Shown here in pieces: positions 1-5,681 of a DNA stretch of 19,240 nucleotides. Each line of letters begins with the position of its first letter. Within the stretch, counting starts at the first letter, position 1. This DNA is from Pseudomonadota bacterium (GTDB lineage Bacteria > Pseudomonadota > Alphaproteobacteria > Micavibrionales > UBA2020): contig JAEXMB010000058.1 of NCBI GenBank assembly GCA_023444705.1, positions 1 through 19,240 of the forward strand, read 5' to 3'. The translations under genes were made by a program, and so were the position numbers. A model generated the notes under the pieces. The model was not told the origin of the DNA, made no database searches, and worked only from the letters and a program-made list of their open reading frames with translations.

Positions 1-399
1 ATGAACACCGGCCACGACGGCTCGATGGGCACGGTCCACGCCAACAACCCGCGCGAGGCGCTGTCGCGCATGGAAAACATGATCGCGATGGGGGGGCTTA
101 ACCTGCCCACCATTGCCGTGCGCGAGCAGATTGCCTCGGCCGTCAACGTCATCATTCAGGTGCAGCGCCTGCGCGATGGTTCGCGCAAGGTCACGCACGT
201 ATCGGAAATCACCGGCATGGAAGGCGAGGTCGTCACCATGCAGGACCTGTTCCGCTTTGAATACGAGGGCGAGGACGAATACGGCCGCATCCTTGGCCGT
301 CAGAAATCGACCGGCCTGCGCCCGATTTTGTACGAACGCGCGCGCATGTTCGGGCTTGAGAAAAAACTGCTGGAAGTCATGGCAGAGGCGTATCAGTGA
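1..399 (+). CDS. cpaF: CpaF/TadA pilus assembly ATPase, C-terminal part (5' end outside the window)
   Basis: This is the C-terminal ~132 residues of the secretion ATPase that powers assembly of Tad/Flp pili at the cytoplasmic face of the inner membrane. The frame is open from base 1, and the first ATG is an internal methionine, so the gene is cut by the window edge and not truncated biologically. Residues 1-16 carry the conserved GHDGSMGTVHANNP box that follows Walker B in GspE/CpaF ATPases, followed by the ALSRMENM segment. The tail (RFEYEGEDEYGRILGR, then a hydrophilic end) matches the usual CpaF terminus. The Walker A and B motifs lie upstream and cannot be seen. The stop is one base before the tadB start, so the two genes are in one operon and probably translationally coupled. 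Family identity is secure. Confidence 0.95.
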   Translation: MNTGHDGSMGTVHANNPREALSRMENMIAMGGLNLPTIAVREQIASAVNVIIQVQRLRDGSRKVTHVSEITGMEGEVVTMQDLFRFEYEGEDEYGRILGRQKSTGLRPILYERARMFGLEKKLLEVMAEAYQ

Positions 400-400
400 C

Positions 401-1381
401 ATGGCGCTGACAGTCAGCATTCTTCTGTTCTGTCTTATTCTGGGCGCCGGTGTCGTGGCGGCAGTCATCATCGGGCGGCGTCAGGACCAGCAACGGCGCA
501 ATCTGGCTGTGATTGGCCGCGTCACCACAGGCGCGCTTGACGACGGGCGCGACCGCGCCAACGCCAAGCAGCGCGCGGATCTTGCGCGCAAGCTGAACGA
601 GGCAGGCAAGGAGCGCGAGCAGAAAAAGAAAGACCGCGCCACCCTGCGCGAGATGATGATCCAGGCAGGCTATGAGGCGCCGGTCAGCCGCTATTGGATT
701 TTCGCCTCTCTTTTTGCGGCGGTCGTGTGGCTTTTGCTCAATGCCATGACCTCTTGGCCGCAAATCGCCATCGTATTAGCGACGTTTACGGCGTTTCTTG
801 GCATGCCACGCTGGTTTTTGAAGCGGGCGGCGGAGCGCCGCCAGCGCAAGTTCCTTGAGGATTTTGCCGACGCGCTTGATGCCTCTGTGCGCCTGTTGCA
901 GGCGGGGATGCCCATCAGCGAGGCGATCGCGATGGTCAGCCGCGAATACGAAGGCCCCTTGCGCGAAGAAATGCTGCGCATCTACGAAAACCAGAAAATC
1001 GGCGTGCCGCTGGGGCAGGCGGCGCTTGAAACCGCCAAGCGCATTCCGCTGACCGAAGTGCATATGTTCGCCACCGCCCTGCAAATCCAGAGCGAGACCG
1101 GGTCGAGCCTAAGCGAGGTCTTGTCAAACCTGTCCCACGTTATCCGCGCGCGTTTTCGCCTCAAACGCAAAATCAAGGCATTGTCGTCCGAGGCCAAGGC
1201 ATCGGCCGCGATCATTGCGGCCTTACCGCTGCTGGTGACCTTTGGTCTTTATATGGCAGCGCCGCAATACATCAGCATCCTGTTTGACGAGCGCAAGGGC
1301 AACTTCCTGCTCATGGGGGCGGTGACCTGGATGTCCTTTGGCGTGCTGATCATGCGCGGCATGATCAATTTCAAGATATAG
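401..1381 (+). CDS. tadB: TadB, Tad pilus inner-membrane platform protein
   Basis: A 326-aa inner-membrane protein of the GspF/T2SSF family, which with TadC forms the membrane platform on which the CpaF ATPase acts. I chose ATG 401 because it follows the cpaF stop by one base and gives a standard TadB N-terminus; the frame is open further upstream, but that part overlaps cpaF and does not look like protein. Visible segments: an N-terminal membrane helix (about 5-24), a charged linker with many Arg/Lys/Glu (about 26-85), two helices (about 98-114 and 119-135), the cytoplasmic T2SSF domain (about 145-262, with FADALDASVRLLQAGMPISE and the TGSSLSEVL motif), and two C-terminal helices (about 267-287 and 302-320). 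Length is normal for TadB. It is followed 10 bases later by tadC. Confidence 0.95.
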   Translation: MALTVSILLFCLILGAGVVAAVIIGRRQDQQRRNLAVIGRVTTGALDDGRDRANAKQRADLARKLNEAGKEREQKKKDRATLREMMIQAGYEAPVSRYWIFASLFAAVVWLLLNAMTSWPQIAIVLATFTAFLGMPRWFLKRAAERRQRKFLEDFADALDASVRLLQAGMPISEAIAMVSREYEGPLREEMLRIYENQKIGVPLGQAALETAKRIPLTEVHMFATALQIQSETGSSLSEVLSNLSHVIRARFRLKRKIKALSSEAKASAAIIAALPLLVTFGLYMAAPQYISILFDERKGNFLLMGAVTWMSFGVLIMRGMINFKI

Positions 1382-1391
1382 GGGAGGGGAG

Positions 1392-2351
1392 ATGGACAGC
1401 ATTATCAATACCGACAATTCTGTCTGGATCACCCTGATCAGCGCGATTGCCGCCGCCGTGTCGTTTATCGGCTTTGCCCTGCCGCTGCTGCGCCGTACCG
1501 AGAAAAGAGAGCGCTACCGCGCCGTGATCGAGAAAAAGCGCCGCACGCTGTTCGAGCAAACGCGCGAGGAGCTTGAACGTCCGCGCGCCAAGCCGCAGGC
1601 GGAAATGTCGGCGGCACAGTCGATCGCGCTTTTTTACAAGTTGCAAAAAATCGCGGGCGATGCCAGCGTCAACGCCCGTGCGCTGATGCAGCGTGCAGGT
1701 ATCCGCGACCCCAACGCGCCGCTGAAATATCTTGTCTCGCGCATCGTCTTGCCGCTGGTTTTCGTTTCGCTCGGTATGTTTTTTATCGCGGCGGCGGATA
1801 AAGAACTTTCGCGCGGGCTGACGGTGCTTATTCTTTTCAGTCTTGCGTTGGCGGGGTTTTTCCTGCCCCGTATCCTTATCAAGAATACTGCCGATAAGCG
1901 CCAGCAGGACATCTCGCTGTCTTTTCCTGACAGCCTCGACATGATGCTGATCTGCGTGCAGGGCGGTATCGGCATCGAGGCCGCGATCAACCGTATTGCC
2001 GAAACCGTGTCCGACCATTCCGAGGCGCTGGCGGAGGAACTGGGGATTCTGAGCGCGGAACTTGGCTTGCTGAATGACCGTCAGGCGGCGTTCAAGGGCT
2101 TTGCCGCGCGCGTTGGCTCCGGCCCCGCGCGATCGTTTGCCACGGCCATGCTGCAGGCCGAACAATACGGAACATCCGTTTCAAAAGCATTGCGCGTGCT
2201 GGCCGACGAATCACGCGAAACGCGCATGTCGATCGCAGAACAGAAGGCGGCGTCGCTGCCGCCCAAGCTGACGGTGCCGATGATCCTCTTTTTTCTGCCG
2301 GCACTTTTCATTGTAATTCTAGGGCCTGCGTTCTTGCGCGGTGCAGGATAG
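1392..2351 (+). CDS. tadC: TadC, Tad pilus inner-membrane platform protein
   Basis: A 319-aa T2SSF-family membrane protein, partner of TadB in the Tad pilus platform. The start is ATG 1392, preceded by a G-rich ribosome-binding run (GGGGAGGGGAG) at close spacing. Helices are visible at about 11-33, 116-134, 143-162 and 293-311. The T2SSF domain lies between the last two groups (about 172-288), with DSLDMMLICVQGGIGIEAAI and the LQAEQYGTSVSKALRVLADE block typical of TadC. The order cpaF-tadB-tadC is the standard Tad order. After the stop the sequence becomes AT-rich and holds an inverted repeat, so the operon may end here. Confidence 0.95.
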   Translation: MDSIINTDNSVWITLISAIAAAVSFIGFALPLLRRTEKRERYRAVIEKKRRTLFEQTREELERPRAKPQAEMSAAQSIALFYKLQKIAGDASVNARALMQRAGIRDPNAPLKYLVSRIVLPLVFVSLGMFFIAAADKELSRGLTVLILFSLALAGFFLPRILIKNTADKRQQDISLSFPDSLDMMLICVQGGIGIEAAINRIAETVSDHSEALAEELGILSAELGLLNDRQAAFKGFAARVGSGPARSFATAMLQAEQYGTSVSKALRVLADESRETRMSIAEQKAASLPPKLTVPMILFFLPALFIVILGPAFLRGAG

Positions 2352-2383
2352 ATAAAGCTTTAGCAAATTTACAGGAATGATTA

Positions 2384-2409
2384 ATGCATCCGCGATAGAA
2401 TGGATGCAT
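2384..2409. repeat. Perfect 8-bp inverted repeat between tadC and the next gene
   Basis: ATGCATCC (2384-2391) and GGATGCAT (2402-2409) are exact reverse complements around a 10-base loop. Each arm also contains the self-palindrome ATGCAT. The stretch 2410-2430 downstream has T-runs (TTTT, then TTTTTT), but they do not follow the stem directly, so as an intrinsic terminator this would be weak. It could instead be a protein-binding site ahead of the 427-aa gene. I found no convincing -35/-10 pair in the 120-base gap. Confidence 0.45.
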
Positions 2410-2471
2410 AAACTTTTACTAATTTTTTCGTTATTGACGGGTTAGTCATGTGACGGATGCGGGGGTAGGTA

Positions 2472-3755
2472 ATGCTGAATTACCTAAAACGTCTGGCTTT
2501 GGCGATCGCTTCACTGCGCATCGAGGTGCGCTTCGGGGCGAAAAGGCGGGCCGCCGAGGCAGCCAAACTGCCCAAACGCCCGCACCCGCAGGCACAATTC
2601 GAAATCATCGGTCTTGAGGCGGTCAGGCGCGAATATATCGCACACTGGCCTTCCATCCATCAGCGCGTGCATCAGATCGTGCAGATGATCATCCGCCAGA
2701 ACCTGCAGCCCGGCGAGGATTTCCGTCTGGTGTCGCGCGACAGCTATGCCATCAGCTTTCACCGCGATGCGGCGTCAGCACACCGCTGTGCTGGCAACAT
2801 CCGCGCCGCGGTCATGGATCTGTTTATCTTTGACCTCAAGATCAAGAACCTTGGCTTTCAGATGACGATGTATCCCAACGATGCCCCGGCGCAGCCTGCG
2901 GCCACCGCGCCGCCAAACGGCCATGCGGTTGCGTCGTCTGCGCCGCCCTTTGACATGCGCGAGCGCGGGGACGGTGTCGCGCGGCCCTTGTTTATTCGCG
3001 ACGACGAAGGCCGCGCGGTGATGCCGCACGGCATCGAGGTGGTCTTTTCGCCCATCGTTGCGCTGGCCGACAACAGCCGCACCTGTTTTGCCGCATTTGC
3101 ACGTCTGGATATGGGGGGGCACTATTTATACGGTTACGACGTGCTGCCCGAGGAAGCCGATGGCGATATGATCCTTGACCTTGACGTGCGCACTGTGGCG
3201 CGTATTTGCAATGTCATGCAGCGCATGGAAAAAATTCACGGCTATCCCAGCAAAATGCTGTGCCCGGTGCATTACCGCACCATCGCCGATCCGACGCGGC
3301 GCAATGCGTATTTACAGGCCTTCGCGCAATTGCAGCAACATGGCTATGACCGTTTCGTGGCCATGCAGCTGCACCACATGCCGCGCGCGCTCTACGGCAC
3401 CGAGTTGCAGATGCCGGTTGAAATCCTGTCGCGCCTGTCAAGCCGCGTAGTGGTGATGGTGCCGGTCGACTGGACCTCGACGGGCGAACTGGCCGAAGCG
3501 GGCGCGCGCGCCATCGGCGTTGATTTTCAGGAAATGGCGCGTATGCCGCCGGAGGCCGCGCGCGTGAAGATGCGCAATTTCGTCAAGCAGGTTAACCGCG
3601 AAAAACTGCAATCCTATGTTTTCGCTGTATCAGGGCCGCTCAAGGACATCGCGCTTGGGACCGGCTTCAGCCATCTGTGCGATTGCGAGGTGCTGCCGCA
3701 ATTTCGCGCGCCTGCTGTCACAGCACCGGCAGAGGATATCCTTAACCTCGCCTGA
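2472..3755 (+). CDS. Putative degenerate GGDEF-EAL protein, soluble, Tad-adjacent
   Basis: A 427-aa protein that I do not recognise by name. It has no signal peptide or convincing membrane helix, so it is likely cytoplasmic. ATG 2472 follows a G-rich stretch (GGGGGTAGG). Residues about 60-130 look like a decayed GGDEF domain: SRDSY (88-92) sits where GGDEF would be, followed by AISF, and then an alternating Ala/Arg helix ending NIRAAV. Residues 138-185 are a Pro/Ala-rich linker. Residues about 187-412 look like a decayed EAL domain: VVFSPIVALADNSRTCFAAF matches the opening strand 'yQPIvdl..g...g.EAL' but has AAF instead of EAL, and later MLCPVHYRTI, FVAMQLHHMP and AIGVDF fall at the places of the N-x-S, EITE and K-I-D blocks without their acidic residues. 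Neither enzymatic activity would be expected, so a c-di-GMP receptor or scaffold role for pili or adhesin is an inference. It ends 14 bases from the convergent tadD-like gene. Confidence 0.6.
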   Translation: MLNYLKRLALAIASLRIEVRFGAKRRAAEAAKLPKRPHPQAQFEIIGLEAVRREYIAHWPSIHQRVHQIVQMIIRQNLQPGEDFRLVSRDSYAISFHRDAASAHRCAGNIRAAVMDLFIFDLKIKNLGFQMTMYPNDAPAQPAATAPPNGHAVASSAPPFDMRERGDGVARPLFIRDDEGRAVMPHGIEVVFSPIVALADNSRTCFAAFARLDMGGHYLYGYDVLPEEADGDMILDLDVRTVARICNVMQRMEKIHGYPSKMLCPVHYRTIADPTRRNAYLQAFAQLQQHGYDRFVAMQLHHMPRALYGTELQMPVEILSRLSSRVVVMVPVDWTSTGELAEAGARAIGVDFQEMARMPPEAARVKMRNFVKQVNREKLQSYVFAVSGPLKDIALGTGFSHLCDCEVLPQFRAPAVTAPAEDILNLA

Positions 3756-3769
3756 GCGTGCGGGCGCGA

Positions 3770-4528
3770 TCAGTTCTTCTTGATATTGACGGGCTTGGCG
3801 ACGACGTTGTCGCGCAGGTCGCTGACCAGCTGGATATTGCGGGCGATTTCCTGCTTGTCGGGCGCCATGACAAGCGCTTGACGCAAGGTGGTCAGGGATT
3901 CATCAAACATCGCCTGATTGGCAAGGCACAGCGCCAGATTGTTCATGACCGTCGTCGGGTTGCCGTTCCAGCCTTCAAGGGCAAGGCGGAACATGGTTTC
4001 GGCTTCCTTGTGGCGGCCCTGCGCGTCGAGCGAGATGCCAAGAAGGTTCATCGCATCGGCATGGCTGTTGGCATAGGCGTCTTCGGCCAGCACGAGGTCG
4101 ATCACCTCGCGCGCTTCTCCCAGCTTGCCGTGTTCGATCAGGATCGCGGCGTATTCGTTGAGCAACAGCGGCGAGGCTGCGGCTTTCTTGCTGCCCAGCG
4201 CTTTTTTCGCGAAGGGTGCCAGCACGTTCAGCGCCTCGTCGCTGCGGCCGCTGCGGCGCAGGAGCTGTGCGTAGTTGAGCGCATGGCTGCTGTCGCGCTT
4301 GTCGTTGCGGTAAAGCTTTTGGTAGTGCTGCAACGCTTCTTCGGTCTGGCCTGCGGCGATGGCTTCGGCGGCGGCGGTGGTCAGGCGGGTTTGCGTCGCC
4401 TGTTTTTGCCCTTGCAGGGTGTCGATGGCATGCGCCACCGACGGGCGGTCATAATGGTCGCTGCTGCATCCGGCCAGCATCAGGGCGGCGGTCAGGGCGG
4501 CGAGGGCGATGGTGCGGGTTCTGGTCAT
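3770..4528 (-). CDS. tadD: TadD-like TPR lipoprotein
   Basis: A 252-aa exported lipoprotein of the TadD type, which in Tad systems acts at the periplasmic side of the outer membrane, probably in secretin or pilus assembly. The signal peptide is residues 1-20 (Arg/Thr start, Ala/Leu core) and ends in the lipobox LAGC, with C21 as the lipidated cysteine. The next residues are SSD, with no Asp at +2 to suggest inner-membrane retention. Helical TPR-like repeats run from about 50 to 230 (for example TEEALQHYQKLY, SDEALNVLAPFA, GEAREVIDLVLAED, KEAETMFRLALE, DESLTTLRQALVMAP). The start ATG overlaps the stop of the upstream pilus gene in an ATGA (4525-4528), a coupled operon junction. It points towards and nearly abuts the 427-aa gene, with no terminator visible between them. 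Confidence 0.88.
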   Translation of the reverse strand: MTRTRTIALAALTAALMLAGCSSDHYDRPSVAHAIDTLQGQKQATQTRLTTAAAEAIAAGQTEEALQHYQKLYRNDKRDSSHALNYAQLLRRSGRSDEALNVLAPFAKKALGSKKAAASPLLLNEYAAILIEHGKLGEAREVIDLVLAEDAYANSHADAMNLLGISLDAQGRHKEAETMFRLALEGWNGNPTTVMNNLALCLANQAMFDESLTTLRQALVMAPDKQEIARNIQLVSDLRDNVVAKPVNIKKN

Positions 4529-5133
4529 TCTACATTCTCTTCTTCGTCCTGTTGCGCCGGCATATCCCTGTCGTCCAGCTCGTCCGTATCAAGGCCCGAG
4601 GCATCGTTCATGACGGGCAGGGGGGCGGGTTCTGTGGGCTCTGCGCTGTCTTGCGGCACGGTGGCAATGTCGGCGGGAACAGGCGTGGTGTCAATGCTCA
4701 AGGGGCCCGAAGCCGGCGGCGGTTGCTGGACGCTATCGGTTGGCGGCACGGTGCCAACCTCGTAGCAGCCGTCGGGGCAGTAGAAGTATGAATCCGTGTT
4801 GCAGTTGTTCGAATTGCCGTTACACGACTTGCGGATGCGCACATACGGCTTGGTGTTGCCGCTGACGATGATGTCGCGCTCGAAAATGCTGTTGCCGTTC
4901 TTGTCGAGAACGAACAGCGAGGTGCTGCCCGGCGTGCGCGGCATGACCAGCAACAGGCGCGGGGTTTCCAGCATGACCTGTGCGTGGGCGGGATTGGTGA
5001 CGACGACGCTGGCGGCGTCTTGTTCAAGGCGCACGACCTCGGTGCGGTCGGGGGTCAGGCGGATGGCGTCGCGCGGCGTCGTGCGCGCGGCGGCGGTGGA
5101 TGATGTGGTGGCGGAAGCGGCTTTGGCCTTCAC
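4525..5133 (-). CDS. Pilus assembly protein with CpaC/secretin N-terminal domain; signal peptide in another frame
   Basis: Residues about 24-92 match the pilus-assembly N-terminal domain found at the start of CpaC-type secretins: IRLTPDRTEVVRL, then VVVTNPAHAQVML, then LLLVMPRTPGSTSLFVLDKNG. No secretin domain follows, so this is the short stand-alone version. Then come four cysteines within 20 residues (104, 111, 119, 123), enough for two disulfides, and an acidic Pro/Asp/Glu-rich tail of ~75 residues. The frame can only start at GTG 5133 (or a weaker codon just upstream) and then has no signal peptide, though the domain family is periplasmic. A good signal peptide lies just upstream in another frame and ends in a GTGA overlap at 5130-5133. 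The likeliest reading is one gene split by a frameshift (true mutation or sequencing error). It overlaps tadD by 4 bases. Confidence 0.8.
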   Translation of the reverse strand: MKAKAASATTSSTAAARTTPRDAIRLTPDRTEVVRLEQDAASVVVTNPAHAQVMLETPRLLLVMPRTPGSTSLFVLDKNGNSIFERDIIVSGNTKPYVRIRKSCNGNSNNCNTDSYFYCPDGCYEVGTVPPTDSVQQPPPASGPLSIDTTPVPADIATVPQDSAEPTEPAPLPVMNDASGLDTDELDDRDMPAQQDEEENVE

Positions 5134-5285
5134 CGGCGTTGCAACGGGTTGGCGGCTTGGGTCTGCTGGGGGTCGAGCAGGCGTTCAAGCAAGGCTTCGC
5201 CGCCGTCGGCGCGCGCAGGCATGGACAGCGACGATTCGGCCAGCGCAATGACAATGGCGGCAGCAATGATCCAGCGACGTGACAT
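5130..5285 (-). CDS. Signal-peptide-bearing 51-aa frame; probable 5' piece of the split pilus gene
   Basis: Starting at ATG 5285 after a GGGGAAAG ribosome-binding site, this frame reads MSRRWIIAAAIVIALA, then ESSLSMPARA, a textbook Sec signal peptide (n-region RR, hydrophobic core, ARA cleavage site near residue 26). A short mature part follows, with LLERLLDPQQTQAANP, and stops at TGA 5130-5132. The main pilus-domain frame starts in the overlapping GTGA. In that other frame the bases just before GTG read RQPVATPV, which would join smoothly to QTQAAN. The other frame is open back to a TGA near codon 34 of this ORF, so a single slip in the last ~17 codons would fuse the two. Either this is a frameshifted gene or a coupled two-gene arrangement in which the second protein lacks an export signal, which seems less likely. 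Confidence 0.65.
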   Translation of the reverse strand: MSRRWIIAAAIVIALAESSLSMPARADGGEALLERLLDPQQTQAANPLQRR

Positions 5286-5492
5286 TGGGTACTTTCCCCG
5301 AATAAACCCCTGAAAAGGCGGCCCCCGCCGCCCGATACCCCATCATGCGCGACAGGGGGTGGGGAAGTAAAGAGATATGTCTTTGGAATCTCTGGCTTTA
5401 CACAAGTTAGGGAAATGTATGCGGTCTGGCAGGACAGTATGATTTTGCTGGAATTTTTACAGGGGGCGGCCTATGACTCACGCCGGCTTGAG

Positions 5493-5527
5493 TTTGTCAA
5501 TATTTTATTAACATAATTATTGACAAA
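5493..5527. promoter_or_regulatory. 10-bp inverted repeat covering the -35 box: candidate operator
   Basis: TTTGTCAATA (5493-5502) and TATTGACAAA (5518-5527) are exact reverse complements separated by 15 AT-rich bases. Arm centres are 25 bases apart. The right arm contains the whole TTGACA -35 hexamer of the adhesin promoter, so a dimeric or paired DNA-binding protein on this site would block or recruit RNA polymerase. No regulator gene is present in the window to assign it to. Confidence 0.6.
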
Positions 5528-5548
5528 ACCGGGGGCAAACCTTATAAA
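5520..5548 (+). promoter_or_regulatory. Sigma-70-type promoter of the adhesin/type I secretion operon
   Basis: The -35 hexamer TTGACA (5520-5525) is a perfect consensus. The spacer is 17 bases (5526-5542), the optimum, and includes a GGGGG run. The -10 hexamer TATAAA (5543-5548) matches consensus at five of six positions. Transcription would start near 5555, leaving a 5' leader of about 127 bases before the ATG at 5682. Such a strong core promoter next to a perfect inverted repeat suggests expression controlled by a repressor or competing protein. Confidence 0.75.
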
Positions 5549-5681
5549 ATAACACTCGGATACTCAGGCAATTTTCTTAACTATTTTGCGCTACCTTTAA
5601 GTGTCTTTTTGCGTCTGATTCAAACGCATCAGGATATGGGGGACCGCAAAGTAGTTTTTCGCTACATAATAAGAGGGTAAA

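Larger units (their letters stand above)
5286..5681. other. AT-rich regulatory region between the divergent pilus genes and the adhesin operon
   Basis: No gene fits in these 396 bases. The left ~60 bases are G/C-rich with a small GGCGG/CCGCC hairpin and hold the ribosome-binding site of the - strand pilus genes. From about 5370 the sequence becomes clearly AT-rich, unlike the flanking genes. It contains the 10-bp inverted repeat at 5493-5527, the sigma-70-type promoter at 5520-5548 and a ~127-base 5' leader for the adhesin gene. The leader ends in AGAGGG (5672-5677), four bases before the adhesin ATG. I could not find a convincing - strand promoter. Confidence 0.7.

Noticed and set aside
3758..4765. 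A 335-codon + strand frame antisense to the TadD-like gene
   Set aside because: It opposes two frames with a recognisable lipobox, TPRs and a pilus domain, and its own translation is compositionally odd (Gly/Val/Arg/Gln-rich) with no motif.
5471..5500. A leftward promoter using the mirrored TTGACA in the left arm of the inverted repeat
   Set aside because: At 17-18 bases from it the - strand shows GTCATA or TCATAG, a poor match to a -10 box, so a divergent promoter is not supported.
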